Shown here in pieces: positions 26,223-37,864 of a DNA stretch of 64,000 nt. Each line of letters opens with the position of its first letter. Position 1 is the stretch's first letter. Source of the stretch: Cymodocea nodosa (Eukaryota; Streptophyta; Magnoliopsida; Alismatales; Cymodoceaceae). The stretch covers positions 15,968,501 through 16,032,500 of the forward strand of contig CM072344.1 in assembly GCA_036874045.1 (NCBI GenBank), read 5' to 3'. A program made the translations under genes and the position numbers. The notes below the pieces were generated by a model. The model was not told the origin of the DNA, ran no database searches, and saw nothing but the letters and a program-made list of their open reading frames with translations.

Positions 26223-29200
26223 ATGCAGCTGCACATATCGCCCAGCCTTCGGCACGTGACGGTGCTGCCCTCATCCTCCAAGGCCGGCGGTGGGGTGAGG
26301 GAGTACTTGGTGAGGATGAGGTTGGGGTCCAGATTTCTGCCCTACCGCATGCTGCTCTACGTTCTCCTGCTACTCCCTTTCCTGCTCAGGCTCGCCTTCC
26401 TTATCACCGCCATGCCCACCATCGACCTTGCTGCAGCAGCCTCCGACTGCTCCTCGCCCATGGGTACGTCAAATAAATTTGTTCCAATGTTTTTTGATAA
26501 TATCGATCGATTTAATCCATTGTTCCATACACGTACAATTAATTATCATAACATAGCTAGTGCGAATATATATATACGCATGACAATTCTTTCTAGCTAG
26601 CATTAAATTTTAATTTCATGAAAATAAATGAATGCATGATTGGATTAAACGTAATTACAAATAAATAACTGTAACTATAAACGTAAAGCTAGTTGACTAT
26701 GTTTTTTAGTAGTTAATATACCAGGAAATTAATCAACACATTATAATGACATTCTTTTTAAGTGGTATAGTATATGTCAAGTATTCTAGGAGGAATGATT
26801 AAGTTTTTTTTTTCCTTAGGAAACGACCGTTACTTTCGGATGTACCGTTTTAATGGCGACAGCATAGTAGTAGTAAAAGTTGGCACTGCTTTCCATAAAC
26901 TAAACCACATATTTTGGATTCTTACATTCTTAATTCATGTCTGGATGCTTTATACATATATGTGGGCGAATTAATTGAGAGCTAATTGTACGTAGCGTGT
27001 ATTTATGTTGAGATTTCACAATCGATGATGGATAATCTCGTTTGATCAATATTGCAAGTACGTTGGACTTTCAATTTTTTGTTAGGTAGAGATACCGACT
27101 CGTAGTGCATATATTAACATTCGCTGGATTTAAACATGCATGGATTTTCATGAACTTAGTTTTCATTTCACGTCTCCCACCAAACACAGCGTATATATGC
27201 GACACGACCTTTCGCTTTAATTATCTATCAGATGTCAAGTGGCTAATCACTTTACGTATGTGCTTGAGATATATGGATCGATGTTCTAGATGTAATTTTT
27301 TTTATAGTATGTTCTAATCTTAAATATTAGTAGAAAATGACATTTTACGTATGTTTGAATCGATACAGCTAACAAGTCCTTAGTTACGTCAACCAATCAA
27401 TTATTATATGTATTGTCCCTAATGCAAGATGATATACAAGTAAAGCACCTGGGACAGACCTCTTAGATTACTTGTAATTAGTTAACTACATGCATGTTTT
27501 TGTTGGGAATGTTATATGTGGCAATTAACCGTACGTAGAAGGTGGGACAATGATGTACCAACTCAGAGCTCGTCAGATTAACTACATGCATGTTTTTGTT
27601 GGTTGCAAGGTCCTTTTCTTAATTGGTTTCGTGCCTTTGCATGTTCTCCATCGCAGCTGGGAACTGATATCTTTAATTGGTACTACGTACATACAACAAG
27701 AAATTTTTTAATATATTTCACCAAAATGAAGAAAAAACGTTCAACCAATTGGATTTCTTTTATATCATAATATCAAAAATGGCTAGAGTGCTTTTCATGA
27801 GTGTTAATCTATTATGATGTTCTGTTTTAATTAATGAATAGTTCATATACATATATACATTCATGAATATATATATATATATACATTCATATATATTACG
27901 TGCACGTGATGATATGTAAATGTGTTTAGGTTGCATGGGGAGGATCCTAAACCCGAGAAGCTGGGGAGGGAGGCCTGAAGCCTTGGTAAGTGACAACTAA
28001 ATTCATGCATTTTCTTGATTGCCTGCCTCTCTCCCTATATATTTACGTTTTACTTCAAAATTTGAGTATGCATGGATATATATGAATTCTACGTACGTAC
28101 GCATGCAGCAGGCAATTCCCGAAGAGATGTACAGCATCTTTGTGGTGGGAGACGACCGCCAAGTCCCCGACGCCGACGTCCCCAAATCCTTGGATGAATT
28201 CCTCCTCCAGATGAGGAGCCGCAGACACGACCTCAAGACCTTCGCCCTCAAATTAAGATCCATGGTAAAAGCAATCATTTAATATAATATAATATATATT
28301 TATATATCATTATTACGTACATTTTTCCTAAGTTCGAGGATCAAATATTATAAATATTGCTACAAAATAATCATCATCGTGTTTTAGGTGTCGCTGCTGG
28401 AGGAAAGGACGAGAATGGCGAAGATCCAAGAGTATCTGTACCGTCACGTGGCGTCCAACAGCATACCGAAGCAGGTCCACTGCCTCAGCCTCGCTCTGGC
28501 CGACGAGTACTCCTCCAACGCCGCCGCCCGCCTCCAGATTCCGTCCCCCGAGCGTGTGCCCGCCCTCGTCGACCCCTCCTTTCACCATTTCGTACTCGCC
28601 TCCGACAATGTCCTCGCAGCATCGGTGGTGGCCGCCTCCCTCGTCCGAAACTCCATCCGTCCCGACCGCGTCGTCCTCCACGTCATCACTGAGCGGAAGA
28701 CCTTCGCTGCCATGCACGCGTGGTTCTCCCTGCACACGCTGGACCCGGCCATCATCGAGGTAAAGGGGCTCCATCACTTCGACTGGTTCGCCAGAGGGAG
28801 GGTCCCTGTCATGGAGGTGATGGAGAAGGACAGGACGGTGAGATCCCAGTTCCGGGGAGGCTCATCAGCTATCGTGGCCACCACCAAGGAGAAGCCCTAC
28901 GTCGTCGCAGCCAAGCTGCAGGCTCTCAGTCCCAAGTACAATTCCGTCATGAACCACATACGTATCTACCTGCCTGAGGTAATGAATGAATGAATTAATT
29001 AGTACGTACGTACTTAAGTGCATTAATTAATTGTACGCGTGCAAGAGCATGTCTACCAGCTAGTTAGTGGATTACGATCGATGTAATCGGCAATTAATTA
29101 AATAATTAGTAAATCTTAATAATCAATCAACATATACATGGACATATGCATCCTGCGTGCAGTTGTTTCCCAGTCTGAAGAAGGTGGTGTTTCTGGACGA

Positions 29201-29866
29201 CGACGTGGTCGTGCAGGCGGACCTGTCCCCGCTTTGGGACATCGATATGAAGGGCAAGGTGAACGGGGCAGTGCAAACGTGCCGGGGAAGCGACAGGTTC
29301 GTGATGTCCAAGCGATTCAGGAGCTACCTCAACTTCTCCCATCCGTTGGTAGCGGAGGCCTTCGATCCACAGGAGTGCGCTTGGGCTTACGGCATGAACA
29401 TCTTCGACCTCCAGGCGTGGAGGAGGACCAACATCAGCCAGACCTACCACCACTGGGTTAGAAAGGTAGGCGCGTGGACCGTGGATGAATTTTGAACAAT
29501 ATTTAATATATATATATAATATATAATAACAATAATATATATATATATATATATATTGCTAAATTAATTGGTGCGCGCGCGCAGAACTTGGAGTCGGAGC
29601 TGAGCCTGTGGCAGCTGGGCACTCTGCCTCCGGGTTTGATCGCCTTCCACGGCCACGTCCACATCATTGAACGCTACTGGCACATGTTGGGGCTGGGGTA
29701 CCAGGAGAACACCAGCGTCACGGAAGCGGAGAGTGCGGCCGTGGTTCACTTCAACGGACGAGCGAAGCCGTGGCTCGACATAGCATTCCCGGAGCTACGG
29801 GTCCTCTGGTCCAAGTACGTCGATGCCTCCGACAAGTTCATCCGAGCCTGCAACATAAGACCATGA
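26223..29866 (+). CDS. GAUT13/14: Galacturonosyltransferase, GAUT13/14 type
   Basis: Golgi type II membrane glycosyltransferase of family GT8, which adds galacturonic acid from UDP-GalA to homogalacturonan; the GAUT13/14 pair matters for pollen-tube wall pectin in Arabidopsis. Six exons: 26223-26463, 27930-27985, 28109-28264, 28388-28978, 29163-29465, 29585-29866, giving 542 residues and stop TGA. Arabidopsis GAUT13/14 have about 533. The start is fixed by the conserved MQLHISPSLRHVTVLP. A membrane anchor follows (MLLYVLLLLPFLLRLAFLI, residues about 40-60), then a stem with AKIQEYLYRHVASNSIPKQ. The catalytic domain shows FHHFVLASDN, the metal-binding DxD site in VFLDDDVVVQADLSPLWDID, SLWQLGTLPPGLIAFHG, and the HFNGRAKPW motif near the C-terminus. 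All introns are GT-AG and no reading-frame damage is seen. Exon 3 has tandem acceptors (AG at 28,108 and 28,111), so one Gln may be optional. Exons are far richer in G and C than the introns. Confidence 0.96.
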
Positions 29867-31565
29867 TCTTGAGCGACAAACTTATAATTTTTTTTTCGAG
29901 AGCTGCATACGTACGTGTACAGAGAAGACTTTTTCAACCGATTATATAAGGAATTAATTTAGTCAGCAAGCTAGCTCAATGAAATAAGTAACAAGGACTG
30001 ATCGATGATACATACTAGAGGGATCGAGGCACATAGGGAAGAGGGGGTAGAGGGAGATGGAATGACGCATCCAGCTTGACTTCTGCAGTGCTTCCTTCAT
30101 GAGCAGAAATGGAAGCGACATGAGCTTGTCTTGAGATTAGTTTAGTGAGTTGTCTCGTTTCGTGCCGTGCATGCGTGGAAACTGAAATTAACCTTCTACG
30201 TTTTTGATTTGTTTGAGAGGAAATTGAGCCTTTGAATTTGTACGTGTATGAATATTAACGTCCCTAATTTTTTTTAATATTATCAGCGATATATTTAATC
30301 TTGTTTTAAAAATTCAGAACCGGATGTGATCAAATCCCTTTATACGTTGCACACAGACCTGGTACGTGTGTACGAAGAGCACATATGCAGTTTCATGCAT
30401 ATATGCGGTTTTATACATGATGGTGACGTGTGAATTACTGTATCTTTTCGCATTATGTAATTATTTATCCCATTGATTTTCAAAAAATAGAATTTAGACG
30501 TAATAAATATGAAAAAAGAATGAACCATTGCTGAAATGCATGAAATATTAAAAGAGTTGAAAAACATGCATGAAGCATATCATGTTAATTGTCTCTGTGA
30601 TTAGTGTTTTAGTATTTTAGTGTAGCTCCATGAGTATCTCAATGGTTTGGTATTGGTAATACTCAATCCGAAAAAATTGTAATTAAAAGCCTCATATAGT
30701 AAATCACTCATTTTCTAACTACTTCCAATTAATGTTTTTAGGCGATGCTGCTAACCAAGGTTGATTCATCAATTCTACTTGATACCAGTATATTATGCAT
30801 GATATTAGACGTAGATGATTTTAGACATATTTGTATTACAACTCAAACTCAATTTTAATTTACTTCACAGCCGCCAGTTACCTATATATCTTCCACTTAA
30901 TTATGGAACAAAGAAGAACTATATAATTAGTGGCAACGTAGGTATGCTCATGAAGATTACTTTCTGCACGACACACTCAGATTGAAATTTATGCATTTAG
31001 GAAAATAAAGCTAGATTATCATATTTTCCAAGTAGACTTTGCGTCCTCATTCCATTTGGTTGATACGACTAATGACCATGAATTGGTGGATTGCATATGA
31101 ACATATAAGTTCTACTTCGTATATAGATAACGTTACGTACATTGAAGTTTTAGATATTGAATCCATAGTCTCTTTGTTGACTAAAGACAGTTGTGCTAGA
31201 TCTTTACCTTTCTTTAGAATTCAAATCATGGAAAATACAAAAACATTACCATTATGAAAAACACATGCAAAAAGCATATAAAAGATAAAAGTGAAAAGCT
31301 ACATACAAAATAACCGACGTGTAGATTTGCAAGTATTTAATTTAACTTAATATACTTTAGTATTTCATCCCAAATTTCAACTTGGAAATGGATGAAAATC
31401 TTTGCATTCGAATGCTTTTGTTGTCCTTGTTTGTAGATAAAGAAAAAAAAAATGCTAGACACATATATTTAACTCCTTAATTTCCTTTATAAGTTGGAAT
31501 GGGAAACAAACGTTTGTGGCTGTAGGAAATGTTATCGCCATCATTGTCGTCTTCTTCTTCTTCTT
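29867..31565. other. Intergenic region between convergent GAUT and RIC genes
   Basis: The 3' ends of both genes face this AT-rich stretch. A short weak frame at 31,039-31,257 shows no recognisable family. Nothing else is supported. Confidence 0.5.
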
Positions 31566-32653
31566 TCATGAGTTGACTTGGATCTCATCTTGCAATCCTT
31601 CCGTAGTTCTTTCTGCGCCATTTGCGCATCTTGGCCTTCCCTTTGATGACCTTGAGGAAGATCTTGTTGACGACGGAGATGATACTTTGGGCTTCCTTCG
31701 CTTCACTTTCTTAGACACCTTTGGTGAGTTAGAGCAGGGCTCTGTAACTAATGACAGCAAGGTTTTCATATGATCAGGCAATTTAACTATCATGTTTATT
31801 CCTTAAAAAAGGTGATTTATTTAATTATATATGTTGGTTACGTAGCTCTTATAAGTTATGTTGCTGCTTTATTAAGATTATCAGGCTCAACAATACTCTT
31901 AGAGTATGTATTTATCTCTGAATTGTTGTTATGATCTAAACAAGACTTTTTTTCATTAAAATATAGAAACAAAATTACTTTTTTGAGTTTATTTTCTTTT
32001 CTATTTATGTTATTTTCTTTAATTAGCATATATAGCTAGTGAGATTTTTTAAAAAATACGATGCCATCCATAGAATTTGGCTACCAAAATCCTTTATAAA
32101 TTAATAAATACATACGTGGAAGATAAGATTTATTTGCTTTCAATAAAAAAGGGAGGGCAGCATTAAAAGAAAAGAAAATGATTTACCTTCTTCGGAAGCC
32201 CATGAAACATCTCTTGATTGTCCGAAGTCGCTGACAGTCGCTGTTGCCGAGAATTCACTTGTCGTCTGGAACTGCGCCATCTACGCACGCGAAGGAGGAC
32301 GCACGATTAATTAGTATTCAGAAGAAAATGAGAAACCAGTCATGCATGCTACTTATCAATGCAATTAAGTTGTGACTGTGATCGATACATATATACATAC
32401 AACACATATATATGCATTACGTACCCAACTTGGAGAATTTACAGATCCACCGTCCCATCCAATGTGGGCAACGTGGCGCACGTCCGTCGGGTGACCGATC
32501 TCCATCTCATGGTCTTTGTAAACTGCGACGAAGAAATTCCTTTCAGTCAATATTCAAGGATTTGGAAGAAAAGTATACGCGCTCACGTACGTACGTACCA
32601 AACATGTTGGATATGTTCTTTATTCCCTTGAACAAGCCTTTCATCTTTGCCAT
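31566..32653 (-). CDS. RIC: ROP-interactive CRIB motif protein (RIC family)
   Basis: Small plant effector that binds active ROP (Rho of plants) GTPases and links them to the cytoskeleton or exocytosis at the plasma membrane. Four exons on the minus strand: 32653-32599, 32522-32425, 32280-32187, 31741-31566, with consistent phases, 140 residues and a stop at 31,566. The start fits the usual RIC N-terminus ([18 protein letters not shown]). The CRIB motif [17 protein letters not shown] matches the consensus I-S-x-P-x(4)-H-x(2)-H-x-G in its key Pro and His residues. It is followed by SPSWMAQF, typical of RIC10/11-like members, and then a Lys/Arg/Ser-rich tail (KKVKRRKPK). Exon 3 itself begins with ATG, so an ATG there is internal. 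The acceptor of exon 2 was chosen because it alone keeps the frame from exon 1. No damage is seen. The exact RIC subgroup is uncertain. Confidence 0.9.
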
Positions 32654-33177
32654 GAAAAGAATAACGTGGGGTATCGTAGGATGATGTTGAACTGATGGTA
32701 CGATGATCCGAATCAACCTCCCCCCTAATGCACAACTGAGAGAGCAACAGCCATCAAATTATGCATGCTGACATGCGCGTACGTCATTAATATTTATACA
32801 TGTCGAGAATGATCGATCTATGGTCACATCCGCTACCATCGATCGGCCGGTGAGTCGAATATGTCCGAACACCGGGTCCTCGGCGTCAAGCTACGGCCCT
32901 TATGTCGATGTGCGTGAGCGTGCTTGGGGGGATCCGGCAGGGGGCCGAAGAGGGACGGGTCGTGCTGACGACCATACGCACGTACGTAAGATCCCCGGCC
33001 GTAACAAACGGGAGGTAGCAATCGTTTCCTTCACTGGTTTTAGGGTTAAATATGTATAGATCGATCGAGAATTATGCGCACCGTACGTGGCTGCTTCTGG
33101 CTCCAACCACTTATTTCCCCTTTCCTCCCTCCCTTCTCACCATAACCTATATATATATATGTATATATATAGTGTGC

Positions 33178-33180
<3 letters not shown>
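32654..33180 (-). promoter_or_regulatory. Upstream region of the RIC gene
   Basis: Contains a GC-rich, CpG-dense island near 32,830-33,020 and repeated ACGT cores (for example CGTACGTAC). The frames here show no recognisable family. It probably holds the RIC promoter and leader; this is positional inference. Confidence 0.35.

Positions 33181-33245
<65 letters not shown>
33178..33245. repeat. (TA)n(GA)n microsatellite
   Basis: About 30 bases of TA repeat run directly into about 35 bases of GA repeat. It is likely to vary in length between individuals. Confidence 0.9.
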
Positions 33246-33248
<3 letters not shown>

Positions 33249-33299
33249 ATATGATATGATCAATGGGTTTACAATTCAATAGATTAACCATGTGGCGAA

Positions 33300-33851
33300 A
33301 TGTAGTAGTCAGCCAATTTAGAAGAGGAGGACATCCTGAGGGCTTTGTCCTCGCTTTCTACGCGACAAGAAGGGACTTTCTACAGACCTAGAGGTACTCG
33401 CCTTTTTGCTTGTAGGGTGGCATCGACGACGGCAAGCAGTGGAACCGAAGGACCTTACGATTATAGGCGTGGCAAATAGAGGTGTTGTTGTGCATGAAGA
33501 AACGTGAGATTCCTAACGTTTGTGCAGATCGGAAAGTGTGTATTTATACTAGAAACTTTCCAGGGAAAGTCTTGAAAGATCGCATCTCGGAACTTTCCGT
33601 CCTCCGACCCTCCGAAAGGCGAGGAAAGCCCGAGCACTCCGACCTCTCGAAACCCTTCTCCATTATTCCGACCTCCGAAGGTCGCTCCAAAACCCATCTC
33701 CACCCCTTGTCGTCGAGTCCTGTTGCTTCATCTGGACGGCCTGCGCATACACGGCGTGCAACCCTTCCGACCTTCGAAAGCCGCTTCGAAACCCATCTCC
33801 GCCCATTGTCATTGGGTCCCGTTACTTCATCTGGACGGCCTGCGCATAGAT
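33300..33851. repeat. GC-rich repeat block with 99-bp tandem duplication
   Basis: Segments at about 33,668-33,750 and 33,767-33,849 are imperfect direct repeats with a period of 99 bp, both ending GACGGCCTGCGCATA. A TATAAATA box on the minus strand near 33,545 gives the block an LTR or promoter look. The repeat family is not identified. Confidence 0.5.
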
Positions 33852-34020
33852 CTCCACTTCATCAGTTCCATCAGCGCAATGTGAGCCTCCTCTAGTGGCA
33901 ACAGTCGGGTGATCAACTTGTCGACGTCCTTCTCCTGCTCCAGCGTCAGGCACTTGAACGGTGGGAGATACTTGCCGCTGCTTGCGTCCCTCATCAAGTA
34001 AAACGGATCGAGTATGAATG
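33852..34020 (-). pseudogene. hAT-type transposase fragment
   Basis: The minus strand reads, in one frame, AFILDPFYLMRDASSGK, then LPPFKCLTLEQEKDVDK, then AHIALMELMKW. This resembles the C-terminal half of plant hAT (Ac/Tam3-like) transposases, recognised from memory of the family. The frame is closed by a stop upstream and runs into the duplicated repeat downstream. Only about 55 codons remain and no terminal inverted repeats are visible. Codons end mostly in G or C, unlike nearby sequence. Confidence 0.5.
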
Positions 34021-34084
34021 CCTAATCTTTCCCTGATCTTCGAGTTTTTTTGTAGTTACCTTTCCAACAATGGTAATGTCCCTA

Positions 34085-34700
34085 ATCTTTCCACTGAAAA
34101 ATTAGTTGGTTCTAATTTTTGGAACTACAGATTTTGTTATTTTTCAGTGGACTTTTTTACTTCCTTATGTGCCTGAAATAGCTTATACACCTGATACAAT
34201 TGTTGTCACTTTTCTTGTTCATCTTCCAATTCAAACAATTTTTATTATGAATAAGGACTATTGTCGTGTTTGTCCTTTGAGAAAGATTACTAAACCTTTT
34301 CCTGTTCGTTCTCGATTCATGTGGTTCTATTCAGTTGAAAATAAATACGACATTCCTATAATTTTTACCTTTTTTTCAAATTCATTGAGAATCAATACAA
34401 TATGTTTGTGAAATTGATACAAACTAATGGTGGAGGGGAATTTTCTAACACCTCTTTCTGCAATTTACTTGAACAAAAAGGAATTTGTCATCAGTTTACT
34501 TATCTCCATACTTTTGAGCAGAATAGAGTTGTTGAATAATGTCAAAATTGATTTATCTACTAGATGAATTTATCTTTCTCAAAATGTTCTTTTTGATGAA
34601 TCGTCTTCCCCTGGTGTTGCTTCTGGAACTTCTTCAACTTCGCCTATATGCTACATTTGGCATTTAGTTCAAGATGTAGCAACACCTGATGTCAATGGAA
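34085..34700 (+). mobile_element. Ty1/copia integrase fragment (fossil)
   Basis: Plus-strand frames resemble the copia integrase core, including QTNGGGEFSNTSF near 34,425 and HQFTYLHTFEQNRVVE near 34,490. It is a short old fragment with several breaks and no LTRs nearby; the lineage is different from copia-1 and copia-2. Confidence 0.65.
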
Positions 34701-34974
34701 CACGATAAAGAAATATTTAGTATACTTAAGCATTTTTGTGGTCATGTTTTTACTTTTGTTTTGCTTGTGCATTGTTAGTATTGGAGTTGTCAAATATTTT
34801 CTTTTGCATGATATTGTGTATATTTCTAGTCTTCACCAATATTTGTTTACACCGTCCACTTTTTATTCTAGACAAGTTTGTATTGTGTGTTAGATGTCTG
34901 TAAAATACACTTGAGAATCAAAATTATCCTTTTTATGCTTTTTGTTTATTTAAAACCTAGCTTTTATGTATTAG

Positions 34975-35250
34975 TTTTTTTTTTTTGATACTCTAGGAGT
35001 ATCAATAAAGGTGATAACATGTGAGTCTTAATGAACACTCACTAAGGCAATACTTGCAATATTAACACGTGAATTGAGTAAATGATGCACACACCTATAA
35101 CTTGCCAGCACTTAAGCACCCATCCTAGTTCATAAGCATTGCACGAGAACTTCCTAGATGGTTACCCATCCTGGTTCTGCTATCGCCCAAACATAGTTAA
35201 CTTTAGAGTTTTTACAGGAGTCGGTGCTTGATAGTAGGTGTAAATGCACC
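34975..35250 (-). mobile_element. 5S-rRNA-headed SINE, copy S1
   Basis: On the minus strand the repeat starts at about 35,250 with a 115-base segment resembling 5S rRNA (35,136-35,250: GGATGGGTAACCATC, with a decayed A-box region). It continues through a short body (GATAACATGTGAGTC on the plus strand) and ends in a 12-base poly(A), seen as T at 34,975-34,986. Flanks TTATGTATTAG and TTTGTGTTTAG may be a decayed target duplication. Confidence 0.7.
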
Positions 35251-35822
35251 TCATTTGTGTTTAGTTTAATGATGGTAAAAAATGAAAAAATAGAAGCCAA
35301 TTGTAAAATATTTGTGCATCTATTACGATAGAGAAGTCTTCCATGTTGATCTAGGAATATATATGTTTTGTGTTCATCTAGGAAAATTGTATATATATAT
35401 ATATATATATATAATTTTTGGATGAATATATATGATGTTATATATAATTTTTGGGGGAATTCACCCAACAATTATAATTGTCGAGTGAAAATATTCAACT
35501 ACATATGCTACTTGAAGGAATCTAATCTATGGGAAATTTTTCTGTTCTTCCTTTGTCCTTGATTATTTATTTTTGTTGTTTTTTCTCCTATTAACCAATT
35601 GAGTTAATATGCTACTTTGTATGACCCGCTTTATGTTTGAACAACAATCATCTTTATCCTTCTTAAAAAGGACAAAAATTTTGATCAATTCTGTACAATA
35701 AATGTACTAAGAGGAGTCTTTTTTCACCAAACATCTCAGCGCCCATTTAGATCAAGGAATAAATTCTACTTTGTACACTAGAATATAGAATAGATTAGAT
35801 AATCCAAAAGAAAACAATATAG
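35251..35822. other. AT-rich spacer with TA microsatellite
   Basis: A (TA)n run lies at about 35,390-35,413. No gene or recognisable repeat is seen otherwise. Confidence 0.5.
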
Positions 35823-35827
35823 AAGAG

Positions 35828-37684
35828 TGTTTAGAATGAAAAAGTGCATATTATTAATGGTTAAATGATGGTTAATTGCATAATATTTAGCTTATCATAT
35901 GAGAATTAAGCCATTATGTTATAATTGCATTGTTATATGCTTTAATTGAAGAATCTGCTTAATTTTGGGGAATTAATGTTAATTTAGTATATTTATGAAC
36001 TGTCGGTAAATTGCAGGCTGTGAAATTCTTAAGTATCCGAAAATACATCTGAGCATCGGATAGTTAGACCTATAACTCTCCGAAATGTTATTTTATGTTT
36101 AAATTGCTACTGACACGTGTCGAGATCTGGTAGATTTACTTAAGTTATAACTCGTTAAGTTAGCATAACTGTACGCGTTGAGTTGCTATATTGAACACTA
36201 AGGCAACACATTAGGTTAGCGTTATAAACTTAAGTTGTTATTTTTGCACGTGTTTTATAGTTAAATCAACGAAGGAAGTCCGTTAAGTTATCTATAACTC
36301 CACGGACTATATATTTTCTAATATGCCACTGTAGCGGTTGCAGGAACAGACAGTTGGAAGGAAAAACCACGTTTGCACGTATCACGCAGGAATTCAATCA
36401 CGTAGGGAGAAAGAAATCATCGCCGTTGATCTGAAGAAAGGAAATCCAACCGACCATTCAAGTAGAAGCAGTTACTACTGAAGAAATATAAAAGAAAAGA
36501 AGAAAAAAAGAAGAAGTGTGTGTGATCGATGGACGACCAGTGTATACAGAGGAGGAGCACTGAGCTTTCTGCAGACAGTATCGGCGATTCTCCGAAGTAT
36601 CACACCAACCATCGTTATCACCATCATAATCACTAATCATCGGAGGTTTGTGAGGATACTTGCCTGATGTCAGGTCGATTCCGAGCCAAACACAGTGCCT
36701 GACAACCACTGTGAGGAGTGATCGCGTCGCGGGAAGGGAAGACATTTTCACCAAGCGCCGACTCATATTTCAGGAGATCGTAAAGCTTTTAGCCTTGGCT
36801 TCGGGTTGATGCCTGTATGCTGAAGAGGAGATCATCTTGCAATTTTGGACTCGCGATTCTATAGGGAGAGGAGACAGAATTGTAAGTGGTTTAATTTTCA
36901 ATGGTGTAATCGCGTTGCAAGTAGTGTCGGAAGTATTTACTGTTAAGTGAGATTACTTTACATTTCACCTTTCGCCCATCACATCAAAACAAAAATACCA
37001 AAAATAATTTATCTTTGTTTGCATGTTGTATTTGAGTGTTGTATTGTTTGTGTTATATCGTGATTAATGTTATCTGTATCAGTTTTATGATTGCTTTATG
37101 TTAGTTTTAATTTTACAGTTTACTGCAATTGGTTCGTACAAAAAACTTAAAGATTTTAATGGTGACTGTTTGAATCATTTGAATGTTAGTATTGCTTAAT
37201 GATAAATCCAATGTTAACTAACATTAAAAAGCTTAATTGATGTTATTTACAATCTGTGGAATCGCCCAATGGTTGGCCGAATTCCTCTGTAAATAACAGT
37301 ATTATAAAGAAGAGACAGGCTCGTGGAGTTAACTTAAGTCCACGAGGATAGTCCGTTGAGTTAGCTATAACTCAATGAACTTAGTCTGTTGAGTTAACTG
37401 TAACTCAACGGAGTGCTTATTGAATATAAATTTGAATTGTCCACAATCAAACATTTCTTAAATTCGTCAGCAATTCCCTGTGAGATTGACCTGTACTTGC
37501 ACACTGATACAATAGACACTATGCACTTGCAGTTAAAGTACAAATTGGAATTAATATCTAAATTGTATTAAAGGTTGTTTGTTTACTTCTAAAAGAAAGA
37601 ATAGGCATAAAGATAAATTAACTAATTAAAAATAGAAGTAACAAATCCAAGTTTTTCTAGTGTAGTGCTGGGAAAACCCAAACA
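35828..37684 (+). mobile_element. Solo gypsy LTR B (mosaic)
   Basis: A 1.86-kb solo LTR, TGTTTAGAATG...CCCAAACA, with a perfect target duplication AAGAG at 35,823-35,827 and 37,685-37,689. It is the same family as A and C but in the opposite orientation. Positions about 36,150-36,250 match the copia-1 LTR instead of the gypsy LTR and replace a longer segment present in A and C. Confidence 0.92.
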
Positions 37685-37864
37685 AAGAGGTTAAGTGATT
37701 TCAAGCTTGAGTCTTGCATGTTATGAAGTATATTTGGTGTTGCTTAGGAACATATTTATATTATGCTTGGATTATTTGTGTCATGTTGTATTATTTGTGT
37801 ATATTATGCTTGAATTTATTGTATAATGTTATGAAATATATGTTATTTTGAAATATGTGTTTTG

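Noticed and set aside
28328-28993. Open frames on both strands across GAUT exon 4
   Set aside because: Shadows of a GC-rich exon; only the frame encoding the GT8 domain is conserved.
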